64,000 nucleotides of DNA from Bondarzewia mesenterica (taxonomy: Eukaryota; Basidiomycota; Agaricomycetes; Russulales; Bondarzewiaceae): assembly GCA_004802705.1 (NCBI GenBank), contig SGPL01000001.1:124001-188000 (forward strand), read 5' to 3'. The notes under the pieces are model-generated. The model saw nothing but the letters and a program-made list of their open reading frames with translations. It made no database searches and was not told the DNA's origin. The position numbers were made by a program, and so were the translations under genes. Positions within the stretch are counted from its first letter, which is position 1, and every line of letters starts with the position of its first letter. This document shows, in pieces, positions 12,789-24,101 of this stretch.

Positions 12789-12947
12789 AGTGCAGCGGAG
12801 TAGCTGGTCGAGATATGTTCGCCGTAAAAGGAAACCGAGGCCAATGACGAGCTCCAACCGCGGCGCGTTACGGACGCCGATGCAGTACTCTCCATACTCT
12901 AACTCAATACTCCACTCTGTTTACACTTCCTCTTGCACCTCAGCTTG
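12789..12947. promoter_or_regulatory. Very short divergent promoter VMA5 / sulfurtransferase
   Basis: Only 159 bp separate the two start codons, so both promoters and 5' leaders must overlap. No TATA box is apparent; the right half is pyrimidine-rich in front of the plus-strand start. Confidence 0.55.
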
Positions 12948-14218
12948 ATGTTACCGTCTTACAGATCGTTTTCAGTTATCAGAGGCTCTTTGCCCAAAAC
13001 ACCCCTTCTGATCACACCTCGGGAACTTCATGAAACCCTCAGGTCATCGTCAGATGTCTCCATCTTGGATGCCAGCTGGCTTATGCCCAACTCGCCACGG
13101 ATAGCCAAGGAAGAATTTATGTCCAAGCGCATCCCTGGAGCACGCTACTTTGACTTAGATCAGGTAGCAAGCCCCAGCGAGCTTGGGCTTAAACATATGA
13201 TGCCGAGCAGACCGATATTCTCAGAGGCCATGGGTGCGTCCAAACTCTGCAGGCTCAGACGTCGTTTGTGTTGAGTCTTTGAGGTAGAGAAGCTTGGCAT
13301 AAAACCATCGGATCATGTCATCATGTACGTGCATCTTTCTTTAACTTGATCTTCTCGTCAGTGAATATGATCCACGAACCGCGACAAGTTATGACTCTCA
13401 AGGGATATTTTCGTCCCCTCGTGCCCTTTTCACCTTCAAGGCGTTTGGGCATCACAGAGCGAGTGTCCTCGATGGCGGCCTTCCGCGCTGGGAAGCGGAA
13501 GGGTTATCAACTGAGAGTGGTCCGCCGGACGACGTTCGGAAGACATCCTACCCGGCCCTTGCTCCAGACGAGAGCATCATCAAAAGTGAGTTTTACATCT
13601 TATGCCGTACTGTTGTCTCCCGTCAATTGCGAGCAACACCAGGCTATACACAGGTTGTGAATAACTCGGAAATTGAGCTTTCAAAGGACCCTACCGCTGA
13701 ACTTGTCCTCGACGCGCGCGCTCGCGGGCGGTAAGCTTGACCTAGCCATTCAACCATTCCCTGACCTTGTTCACATCACCTCGTAGCTACTTGGGCACAG
13801 ATCCTGAACCGAGACCTGGTCTTCCCTCCGGGCATATTCCTCATTCGTTCTCCATTCCCTTCAACGCATTCCTTCGTACTAACACCGTCCCCAACTCGAC
13901 GACCATGTATACGACCTTTCTCCCTCCCGCAGAGTTGCGCCAGAAGCTCGTTGAAAGCGTGGGTGAGGATAACACCCAGGCAATTATTAGAGGCGAACGT
14001 AAGGTGATCACGAGTTGTGGGAGTGGTATGACGGCGGGCGTGCTCTGGCTTGGACTCAAATTAATCGCTGAGTCTTCGCGCGTCGCTATCTACGACGAGG
14101 TTGGTCATACTGTCCGAACATCACTAATGACAGTCCTTGAGCTGAATGTTAATGTATCCAGTCGTGGACCGGATACGCCTCCAGGAAGGGAAGCAAAATT
14201 GACAAGAGCGAGGCATAA
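12948..14218 (+). CDS. TUM1: 3-mercaptopyruvate/thiosulfate sulfurtransferase (Tum1-like rhodanese)
   Basis: Six exons: 12948-13233, 13288-13324, 13389-13585, 13643-13730, 13787-14099, 14162-14218; 325 aa. Two rhodanese domains in tandem. The first includes SILDASWLMPNS, IPGARYFDLDQV and YDSQGIFSSPRALFTFKAFG, with VLDGGLPRWEAEG. The second includes LVLDARARGRYLG, EPRPGLPSGHIPHSFSIPF and the active-site loop TSCGSGMTAGV with the predicted catalytic cysteine at about residue 280. The CG[ST]G[VM]TA loop is that of mercaptopyruvate sulfurtransferases. Yeast Tum1 passes sulfur to Uba4 for tRNA wobble-uridine thiolation; cytosolic or mitochondrial location is possible. Intron 2 ends in AAG (13388), needed to give the IIYDSQGI sequence. 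The last exon encodes WTGYASRKGSKIDKSEA. Confidence 0.92.
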
Positions 14219-14672
14219 ACAAACTTCGTTTTTGAATCACAATATAGACTCTAGGCGCAAGCGTTTCTATCAGTTGGCGAATTTTGTGCACTATCAGTGG
14301 TGCAGTTGTACTCCAATCTTTGCTCACCACAATCAATAACAGACCTTTATCGGCTCGATGATCTTGTCGCCCCGGTACAAGTTGGAACAAGTGAAGATAT
14401 GAAGTACCCAACATGAAATCATTCCATACACTTTCCCAATACGTTTACGAAGGTTAGATATCACGCAACGTTTTTTCGACCTGCACCCTACGATGACAGG
14501 GCCCACCAAACATCTTACATTAGAGTAGCATCCACCGCGATTCCAGCGAAGATTCGAACCATTGATCGAAAGCAGCTGGTGTTCGTCAATGTCAATAATA
14601 AAGAAGTATCAATCTATAATCAGTCACTCAATACTCAAATATTTACAACCGTTATAAAAGCAATAAAAAGTT
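14219..14672. other. Convergent 3' gap between sulfurtransferase and MPH1
   Basis: 454 bp between two stop codons. Nothing is recognised apart from short A/T-rich stretches near 14590-14660. Confidence 0.5.
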
Positions 14673-17600
14673 TCAAGCGTCGCTTGAAGGCATGTAAGAT
14701 ATCTCTGCGTCATCGTCCACCACGAAACTCCCGAGCATATAACTGTCAGCGCCTTCGTCACCGACGTCCGGAGGGGGTGAGCCGAGGACTCTCTGACGCG
14801 CCCTGAAGTTGCTACCGCTGGCGCCTCCTCGAGTAAAACCGTGTCTCCGCGGGGGTTTAGCAAACGCAGGAGCCTTTCCACCTTGAGGAGGCTGCGTGAA
14901 CAGACTCTGTTGGTATACGGCCAGCTGATCGTACGACGGAGAAACCTGCGTCTCTGGTAAGCCTTGAATGAATCGTCGGTCGGATTCGCTTTCAAGATCT
15001 ATATGTTCAACGTCTGACGATCCTCCACTGACGGCGTCTCCAGAATGATTCGCCTCGACGTCAATCCACGGATTGATCTTCCCAGCCACAGCGGTGTCCC
15101 GTACCTTGATATTCTTGCGTTTCGTAGGACGGGCTGAAAGGGGGGGAAGAATCCTCGCGTAGGTGACGGAGGCGCTTTTGGGACAGAGGCGGCATTTCGA
15201 ACGGGGACGAGTCAGCAGCGATAGCCGTCTTGTTCTTCCCCGGAGGACGAACGGGGAAAGTTGGTTCCGGGACTTTCAGAGAAGTAGCAAGAACGCGTCG
15301 AGCAGGGGCAAAAGCTGGTGGCGGCATATCATTCCCGATATTAGCTCGCACGGGGCTAGGAGAATGTTGTGACGCCACTGGCGAGCTCGAGAGGCCGAGT
15401 ATATCCTCAGCAGCACCGTCATAAACAATCTCTATATCTGAGTCAGTCCTTGGTCCTTGTGTTGGTAATGGAGACGAATTGCGCTGCAAGATTAGGTCGT
15501 CGGAATCTTGAAGAAGCCAAGAAAAGTCCTGGTCCTGGTCCTGGTCCCGATCCTGGTCGTCAGGATCTCCGACATTGCGATTTGAGGTGACGGTCAAAGA
15601 TCGTTCAGGCGTAGGAAAGGACGTAGATGAAATAGCAGAGAGTGGTTTGCGGGGAGTTTGAGGGCTTCTGATGACGGTGTCAACGCTACGCGGGAGTTCG
15701 ATAGGCGGAGAGGGGGAGGAAAGGGGGTCGGGTCGTGCAGGCGAAGACTCAGAAGATGTACAGATGTCAATGATGGAGGCGGAATGTTGTTTGGCCAGAG
15801 AGAATTCAGGGGACGAAGAAAATTGCGGAGGGGACTTGGATTTGGAGCGGGGAGGAGTCTTCCGTGATGTTTTGGAAAAGACGATACCTCTCTCGATCTC
15901 TAAATCGTCGGAATCGTCGGCACCCGTAGCTTTGAACTGACTGCTTGTGAGCTCTCTCGGAGCCGACTTCCGACTTGTCCTCTTTGTCCGCGTAGAATCT
16001 GAAGGGGCTTTCTTCGGCTTGTCCGCCTTGCTCGCCATCGATTTTGACCTTTGGGCTTTGCCAACCGGCTTCGAAGACTTTGCTGGAACAGTAGCTGGCG
16101 TTGACGTACTGCGCATTGGACCAAAAACGCCGGCCTCTATCTCCCCGTCAGTATCGTCATCCTCCCCAGCAGCAACATCGAACGCGACAGCCTTGCTGCT
16201 CATCTTGCGCTTTTTCCCGCCTGATTTCAAGATCAAATCCGCCACGCTGACGAATCCGGTACTTGCCCCGAGGGGAATATTCCTCATAACGTCGTCATTC
16301 CGTTTGCGCTTCTTATCCCCCTTCCGCGGCAAGGTGGAATCGTTTGCTTTCTCTGCCGCATCGCGATTGTATTCCTCGATGTCCATGACCATTTCCAGTG
16401 GCTCCGGTTTGGTGTGGTCAGGGAGAAGGCGCTCGACGTCTCCGTAGAATTCGAGCTGGTCGCCGCGGACGATGCTCTGCTGAACCTCCGCGTAAGACTC
16501 CTGCGCCTTGTTCCAGTTGAGTTCTTCTCGACCCTCGGCAAGTAGCACATGAACAAAGCCGTCGCGCTTGCGACCCGTTCGTCCAACTCGTTGTAACTTA
16601 AGCTCACGTGAGCTTGACGAAAGACCTAGCTAGAAAGAGAGCTTACCATGCGGATGGGTGTCTTTTGAGATTCGTAGCACACAATCATGTCAATCTCGCC
16701 GATATCCAAACCCTCTTCTCCAATGGACGTTGATACAAGGACGTTGAATTCGCCCGCTTTGAACCGCTTGATCACCTGTGGAAAAGAAAGATGAACGAAC
16801 AGTCTGGGCAGATATTGCGGGTGTCTTACATCCAACTGTTCTCTTTGAGCAAAGCCCCTCTTTCCTTGCTTGTCCACTCCCTGCCCAATAAATTTGGTCG
16901 CCCTGATCAAAGGGGACTCTTGATTTAGAAATTCCACGATCTCGTCAACAGCTTCTCGGAAGGTAACGAAAACCATGACTCGGGTATCGTCGCCCACTCC
17001 TTGATCTGCAGTTGCTCCATCGCCTTCTTCGTCTCCCATCCGCTGGCCAAAATGCTGCACCACAAGTGTTTTGAGCTTCTCCATCTTCGGATGGACCGTA
17101 AAGCCCGTAGTCTTCTGTGCCTCCAATTCGCGCATTAGAGTTTTGAAGTTGGGATCGTTGGTCAGTTTACTTTGTTTCGACGATTTTCCGGAGCCCGAAT
17201 CCCTGCCACTTCCCGCTATTTCCTGAAGGGACTTATAGCACATGAGCGGGCTTGCCTCAAGCTGAAAGAAATCCTGGGTCAGAAAATAAAATCTCAGTAG
17301 GGTCAGCATACTTACCAGATATCCCATAGCCCGCGCCAAAGCACCTATGTTCTTCAAGGTAGGAAAAGCCCAGGCCAACTGATGCCCATCTCGACGTGAG
17401 TTTATTTCTTGCATGGCGACCTGCGCGCGAAATGGGTGGAGAATGATGGGATCTAGATTCCCGCCGTGTAGCAACCCAACATTGGCCACAGAGTTTATAG
17501 GACCCTGCGGTTCAAATGATGAGCATCGTGCTGCGACTGAGAACGAAAAAAGGAAAAACGCTCGTCAATTCACCTTCATGACTATCGCTAACAAGTCCCG

Positions 17601-19294
17601 CAACTTCACGATATCCTCGTTCATCGGTATGATATGCTGCTCCACTTTCTGAACGATCAGGATTCAGTAACTGGTCTTCCATTACTATATCCTGACGCAC
17701 TTTTTTTATTGATATATGGCCGAATGTCCCAACTCTCTTCGTCACGAATTTCGATCCGACCGATGTGCAACGAGTCTACAATGGCCTGAACAGCCTCGGC
17801 ATTGCTTCCGGGAGTGGCCGTCAAAGCCAGAACGCGAAAATGTGGGTTCTTGGCCATAAGAGTGCGGACTACTGTGGCGTATGCGTAGTCACCCGTGCCC
17901 TTGTGCGCCTCATCTGCGGACTGAGAGTAAGACGGCCGAAAACTAAGAGATACAAACAAGTTCCATACCGATGACGAGAAGGACAATATCTCGGATGTCG
18001 CAATTATCCCTGGTCAAGTCATTGAATAGCGTCTGCGGGGTCATGTAAAAGACTCGCTTTTGCTCCCACTGTGAGAATGCCATACTTATCAGTATGGAGG
18101 GATGGCAATGAAATTTCTAATACCCACAGCTCGCGCTCGCATAGCGCGCGGGTTGTTTCCTGTCAACTCAGCGGCGTCCCGACCAGGTATGCCACACGTT
18201 TGATGGCATGCATCGATTTGCTGAGCGACCAGCGGCTTCGTAGGTGCTACGAATACGATCTTTCCATCTGGAAACCAACGATAGACTACCATAGCGACAT
18301 AGTGTTATCAACAATAACGTAGGCAGAGAAAAACGAGCGTACAATTCAGCATGACAACTCCCGCAATGAAGGTTTTCCCAAGACCGGTGGGCAGAGCAAC
18401 GAGGGTGTTATCAAACAAGCAATGCTTGACGATGTTGTACTGATAGTCCCTCTTTGGTCGGTTCAGTGGGTACAACCAGTGTTTCGCGGCGAGCAAATCT
18501 GGTTGTGGCTTCATGGCTGGAGGCTGGAGGACATCCGCACAGGCTAGTTAAGTGGTAGGTGATGTTGCATATATTGGTACACTCACAGGGCTAGCGAGCA
18601 CAAGCAATGATAAGTAAGGTCGTGAGATTTGTCTCAGTATGATCAGAAATTCACTCACCCGACTGCTGCAGTAAAAACCAGAGTCAGTGCATTAGGAGCA
18701 GAACATTTCAAGCCACATACCGGGGATGAATGGTGCTGGAAACTGCTCGAACTCGGGTTTTTCACCCTCTTCACCATCATCGCCATCCGCAGGCTCCTTG
18801 CCCTTGCCCTTGTCTGACTTCCTCCTTCTCGGACCCGACTTCGCAAACGCTGTGTGGTCCCACACCTTCGTCTTCTTGAATTGCTGCCCGGAAGACTTGG
18901 ACCGCTGCAATGGACCTTTTGAAGATCCTCCCGTTCTGTTTGAAGACAAAGTTTCCGCGACTCCACCAAACAGAGTTGTCTGAATGCCTCCCGACGGAGC
19001 TCGAGAAAGGCCATTCGATCGTGGCGGCCTTGTGACAGGAGCGGGTTTGCCTGAATACGCATCTTCGATGAGTCCGTCAAGGGTTTGGAGGTCGCGCTCA
19101 TCGATATCAAAAGTTATGTCGTAGTCCGAGTCATCTCTGGTCAAAACGAGAGGTCCAGCCTTGGTTCCGGCTCGTGTAATTGGTGCAACGATCGGAGTCT
19201 TGGACGAAGACACGAATTGCGAAGCTTCTATAGCGTCCAGTTCGTTCAAAAAATCTTGGTCAAGGTCATCGTCAAAATAGCCGTCCGATGACAT
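14673..19294 (-). CDS. MPH1: FANCM/Mph1-family ATP-dependent DNA helicase, with a frameshift in the tail
   Basis: Exons: 18721-19294, 18659-18665, 18587-18590, 18343-18523, 18128-18285, 17969-18068, 17701-17913, 17574-17644, 17316-17504, 16830-17261, 16647-16775 and 14673-16596; about 1,326 aa if a one-base frameshift is corrected. Walker A is [13 protein letters not shown], followed by [13 protein letters not shown], the DEAH box (split by an intron), [14 protein letters not shown] and the motif VI region [12 protein letters not shown]. Between the helicase lobes lies the FANCM-type insert ([19 protein letters not shown]). Mph1/FANCM remodels forks and D-loops and limits crossovers. The C-terminal half is acidic and Ser/Pro-rich, probably disordered. 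At the seven-G run 15140-15146 the frame shifts: the helicase frame ends at 15061, while a conserved-looking tail ([31 protein letters not shown]) continues in the next frame to 14673. The acceptor of exon 8 (17645 or 17649) is uncertain. Confidence 0.9.
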
Positions 19295-19524
19295 AGTTAT
19301 AAGAGAGAAAATGAGAGCCTGTTGGATAAGAACTGCGACGCCACGAAGTGAGACTGCGGGGACACGAACGATGCGTCGCATCACGTGGCTGAATTACATG
19401 ATGACGATCACTGCGAGCAAGCGCAGAGCTCGTCATTCCTTACAGCGAGCGTTCAAAACCATCTTCTTGTTCTCACCTTGTCGTTTCATTCTTTCTAATT
19501 CTTCATCCGCCGACAGATCCGATA
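19295..19524. promoter_or_regulatory. Divergent promoter MPH1 / G-patch gene
   Basis: 230 bp between divergent start codons. The plus-strand side is T/C-rich (about 19465-19505). No TATA box is evident. Confidence 0.45.
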
Positions 19525-20989
19525 ATGTCTGCAGAGTCAATTGCGCGATGGAATTCTATACCCATGTCTAGGCAGGACATCGGCATTGACCAACCTGAGT
19601 CGTACCGTTCTAGTCTAAAGGTACTCCTCGCGCGTTTTTCGCATAGTCCATTTACTAGAAGGGCTTTGTACTACCTCGCGACCTTCATTTCTCCCTCAGC
19701 GACCAAGAGAAGACGACGACGATGCTGACATGGATGGGGAGGAGAGTGAAGACAACGTTTCCATCGCTTCTCATTCACCGTCACCTCTCCCTCCTGACCA
19801 GATGGACGTCGACAAGTATGACGAATACGTAGCTGGCGCTGTGCGGGAAGTTGTCACCGTCAACACCAAGATCAGCGAGACGAACAAAGGCTTTGCTATG
19901 CTTGCGAAGTTAGGGTGGACTGATGGCCAACCGCTGGGACTGTCTGGTGAAGGTGCGTCCCTCTTACCGGTTACCGCGGAACACAAATGGAGCTTTTTAA
20001 TTATATTTTTGACAACGACAGGACGTGTTGAACCCATTCCATTCTACGTGAAGAGGGATCTGACTGGGCTAGGCAAGACAAACCAGGACGTACGCATGAT
20101 TGAGACAACCGTTTCTCAACGACGGGAGCTCGATTCCGAGCGTCAACAAAAGGAAACTGAAGAGCAACGCTTGATTCGAGAAGTTTGTGCTCGTCTTAAT
20201 TCACATATTCTATTTGTGCTCACGTCCATTTATAAGAACTCTGTCGCTCGTCGTGCTGCCGTTCAATCTGAGATATCAGAGACCCTCCGCGCCTTCTACT
20301 GCAATGTCTGTGAAAAGCAATTCCAAAACGTCGCGCAATACGACGAGCATACTAACTCCTACGCCCATCACCACAAAGTCCGGTTCCGAGACATGCAGAT
20401 GGCTCAGCGACAGAAGCAGAACACAGAGGAGGAACTCAACAAGCGGAAGGAGAAGGAACGCAAGCGGGAGGAGAAAGAGCTGCGAAAGATAGCCGCTGCG
20501 GCAGGTATAAAAATAGCCAAACCCGCTACCCCTATTGGGAGCATGCCAGCTCTCGCAGGTATCTCCGCAGATTCAACCGCCAAGGCGCCCGAACCCAGGA
20601 AAGGCGGCTGGACGACCGTATCCACCGCCTCTGCTGACGCGTTTGCAGCTGCGCAGTCTGCATCGCCATCACCATCAGCATTCCGAAGAGCCTCGAACTG
20701 GGCATCTGTCGACGGCAGTCCACCTCCACCTCCAATTTCGGCAGGCGACCGCGTGCCCGCGGTTTCGCATGCAAACTCACACCCTTTATCTCCAGTGCCT
20801 TCCATGCCACCGCAACCACTCACGCCCGCACAGCCTCCTCATACCCACCATCCAGCACCGTCCTTCCGGAATGCAGGGTGGTCTTCCCTTGACACCAGCT
20901 CTCCCATGCCTCCTCCGCAGCTGCCAACCATACTTGTGCTCACACGCTCGATGGGTGGTTGGACCTGGAGAGGCCGACGGCGGGGGTGA
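19525..20989 (+). CDS. G-patch and zinc-finger protein (GPATCH8/ZNF804-like)
   Basis: Four exons: 19525-19620, 19700-19952, 20022-20182, 20237-20989; 420 aa as modelled. The start MSAESIARWNSIPMS is followed by an acidic stretch (REDDDDADMDGEESED). A G-patch spans about residues 73-115: KGFAMLAKLGWTDGQPLG joined by a 69-bp intron to RVEPIPFYVKRDLTGLG. A U1-type C2H2 zinc finger follows at about 190-215 (FYCNVCEKQFQNVAQYDEH, SYAHHHK), then a charged helix (RKEKERKREEKELRK) and a Pro/Ser-rich tail. G-patch proteins typically activate DEAH RNA helicases, so a nuclear RNA-processing role is likely. The C-terminal end is unsure: a GTGAGT sits at the stop codon (20985-20990) and a further 3' exon is possible. 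Confidence 0.82.
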
Positions 20990-21667
20990 GTGACTAGGAG
21001 TTGGTATCCAATATGCCTAGGTCCTAGAGGAACATGCAGTGGCTGCGGGGAGTCAGGGACAGCCACGTCGAGTGGCGTTGAATAGAATCGCGATTATATC
21101 GGGGCCCATTCTGGTTTCGCCGGTACTTACACACAAATAAGCAGGGTAATGTCAAGGTAATGTGAGTAATACAACGGCGATAGAACGACTGGATGTGCTG
21201 GAATCCAAACCCCATGCCTGCAGTTGTCCGTAAGTCCTCTGCGTTTTCAGCACCTGCTATAATATTCCATACGCGCAGTAACAAGCACATGATGACTGCA
21301 AATATCGAGCCATGCCAGTTAACCTCAATCTATTGGGGGGGATATGGCCATTCCAAGAGGGTCGTTTCGGACGTGGAAACATAGCGTAAGTAGACTTAAG
21401 CTTTGAATAAACAAGAGTATTACAGTGATGGACCATCCGTAGCTCAAACTAAGTGTAGGCAGAATCATGCAGCCTTGAGAGGTGGAACTTTCCACAATGC
21501 TGACACTGACTCCGCTGACTCGGCCGGTGGCAATTTCAAACTCCGCGCTGCCAATGAAGCTTCAGTCATTACTGGCGACTGCAGGCTCAGAGCAAGCCTG
21601 ATTTACATGCGAGTCTCATGGATCGACAAGGTGCTTCGCAAGTCTGAATGTGACTATACGGAATCTA
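20990..21667. other. Convergent intergenic region, no gene recognised
   Basis: 678 bp between the stop codons of the G-patch gene (+) and the methyltransferase gene (-). Short frames at 21193-21384 and 21403-21696 have no recognisable motif. Confidence 0.5.
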
Positions 21668-23780
21668 TTAATTATTGTCGTTTTCTAATGGAATAATCAC
21701 CAACGCGAAATTCCTCGCACTGCCAGCAGCCTGGTTGAATAATCCGACCAGTTGAACATCCCACTTCCCTTCAACTCCCACGGCATCCTTCCCAAGCTTC
21801 TCTCGCAGCCAACAAAGTCTGTCCATCAGTATCAAAGTCTCCACGCATGGCCCTATGAGACATCGAAGAACGTGCAACACTTCTAAACGCGATTCCATGC
21901 ACTGAAACCAGGTGGATGCATTCATGTTAACGGGCTTGGAGTCATCCTTAGCTGTGGGAGTACCACCAGGGAGAACGACAGACGACGCATCGATGTTGAA
22001 GTCCAGCTTTTGGGAAGCTTGCGAGATGAAATGTGGGAACGACGCGTAAGCATTGTCCGGTAGACGGCCTATTCTTTTCTTCGACCCTCTACCCTTCTCC
22101 TCTTCTCTCGGAATGGTCTCGGAATGGTTCGATGCGCACGGTGAATCACCGCCGTGCGGAAGGCAAGCTTCCAGGATTGCGCGATATACGATTTTTCTCA
22201 GTGATAGCTGGGTGGATGCACGAGATGCGGGCGAATGAAGCCAGTGCGCAGGAGTTTGCGCAGCGAGTTGATGATGAGAGGGCGAAAGAGGAGGTGCTTT
22301 TTGGAAGGCGTCTGAGAGAGGGAAGTCCGCTACGCGAGTGCTTGTCAAAACAGAAGAAAATTAAATTTGATATGCGAAGATGGTGCCTACAGTCTGAAGA
22401 CATCAAGTTGTAACAACAACCCACGACGACAGCGGCCCTTGGTATCCAATTTACCATCGCGTTCTCCCTAGACTTCATGGCAGAAGCCAATTTGGTTTCA
22501 TGCATTATGAGGAACGTACGAAATATGTCTGGCGTCAATGTTCCACACGAGTGCAATGCAACAACAAGGACGGGGACAGGCTCGCAACACACTTCATTCA
22601 AATCATTACGAGACTCCGACAACCAGGCTGAAACGGCTTTTTGCAAATTGTCTGCAGTGATGTGGATAGTCTTGTGAGTGAGTGATCCAGCTTGTAATTG
22701 TGTACCATTGTCTGGTACTCCGAGGCCTCCCTTCTCATCCACCGCGCTGACATTATCTGCACGGTTCTTCCGACGTCCCTTGTTACCTTTGGCTTGTCCT
22801 TGTTCGCGTCGCCGTTCTGCCCCTGTTGTCTGAACTGCACTTCCATCAAGAGCGAGGACGTGAAACCCGAGGTCGGCTAGCGCACGAGAGAGATATCCCT
22901 GAATGCATTCAACAGGTATCGATGCGTAAGATACAGGGGCACATGGTGTTCCCGCGGTTGATTAAGTGGTCATTGCGTGACCGTGAACTTTGAAACTCGA
23001 GAGAGACACTAACCTGACCGGCGCCGATGTCGACAATATACTTGACATGCTTAAGACCAGACGATGAAGATGTCAGATGGGCAATGTAACTGGCCATGCG
23101 GGAAACTTCATGAGCTTTCTTGGGCGACATGCCGGCGAGGAGGGGCAGAGCAACATCAGATGCTAATTATCAAAACCTCGTAAGTTTCACGCCTTTATTG
23201 AAGACTATCGTCAAATTGGTAGATGAATGTCAACAGAAATCGACCTGCTCCAAAACACACCTCCGAAACCTGCAATCAAGAAACACTGGCATACATACCG
23301 TGTGAAGCTTCGCTCGTCGAAAGCCCAGAGCTTAAGCATGTGCTCAAATTTGACCAATCGACTGGTGAACGATCAAGCTGTAACAGCTTGGCGTCTTTTA
23401 TGAAGTCGAGGATTTCCGATGGTATAGATGAAGCCACTGGATCTGTCTTCTGCAGACGGAAAAACCACATCAAACGATATATGAAATTTTAATTTACAAT
23501 GGCTTGGAGACGAAATGCATAATTCATTACTCACTGTCAGTGATTCAGGACCCTCACCATACTGTTGACTATACGACCGTAGCAAAGAAACCCATTTGGG
23601 CTCTGAATCAAGCGGTCGCGACGCCGCCCACTCCCACCAAGAGCTCCAAGCTTCGGGCACCGGAAATCCTTTAGGCGAAAGAACACTATTTGGGTGCGAA
23701 GAGACAAGAGAGGTGACAAAGGGTTGTTGAAGAAACTCGATGAGTTGGTCTCTAGCGAATACAGCCGTGTCCGGTGGCAT
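21668..23780 (-). CDS. METTL25/RRNAD1-type methyltransferase
   Basis: Five exons: 23535-23780, 23299-23449, 23014-23162, 22391-22898, 21668-22329; 571 aa. The N-terminal region (EFLQQPFVTSLVSSHPNSVL, then WWEWAASRP) leads to MSPKKAHEVSRMASYI, a signature of the METTL25/RRNAD1 family. The SAM-binding motif is VDIGAGQGYLSRALADLGF, split by an intron after GAGQ, with VLALDGS as the acidic second strand. VLVVALHSCGTLTPDIFR and VVGCCYNLMS follow, then DFPLSDAF. The family is predicted to methylate RNA or protein; its substrate is not settled. The residues between the SAM motif and the HSCG motif hold a basic insert (KGNKGRRKNRAD). Start chosen at the ATG at 23780, just upstream of the tandem neighbour, tyrosinase, on the same strand. 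Introns run 61-136 bp, longer than average for this window. Confidence 0.87.
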
Positions 23781-24101
23781 TTCTTTTCCAACCTTCCGAT
23801 CGGACAGGATCGGACCTACGAAAAGCTACTTTGACCTTTACGTAACTAGTCATATTGGCGTGAGGTCAACTCAAGTCAACTCAAGTTCGACTTGAGCTTG
23901 CGATCGCGAGCTGGGATTTGCCCGGCAATACTTGTCTAGTATTGGTACATGATGATCTGTACGAACAAAAAGAGGTAAATGTTGCAGGTTTGAGGTAGGA
24001 CCAGCGCAGAATTCGAGATTGGAAGCCATTTCTCATGAAAAGGGTATGATACATAGTAGGAACGAAATCATTCAAGCCCGCGGGCGGCAGTTCTCCCGTT
24101 C

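Noticed and set aside
14500..14600. Minus-strand tRNA-like B box (ggttcgaatct)
   Set aside because: The flanking bases do not form a T-stem, and no A box, anticodon arm or acceptor stem could be paired.
15947..16447. 166-codon plus-strand ORF inside MPH1
   Set aside because: Antisense shadow of the MPH1 tail; composition follows the codon bias of the minus strand.
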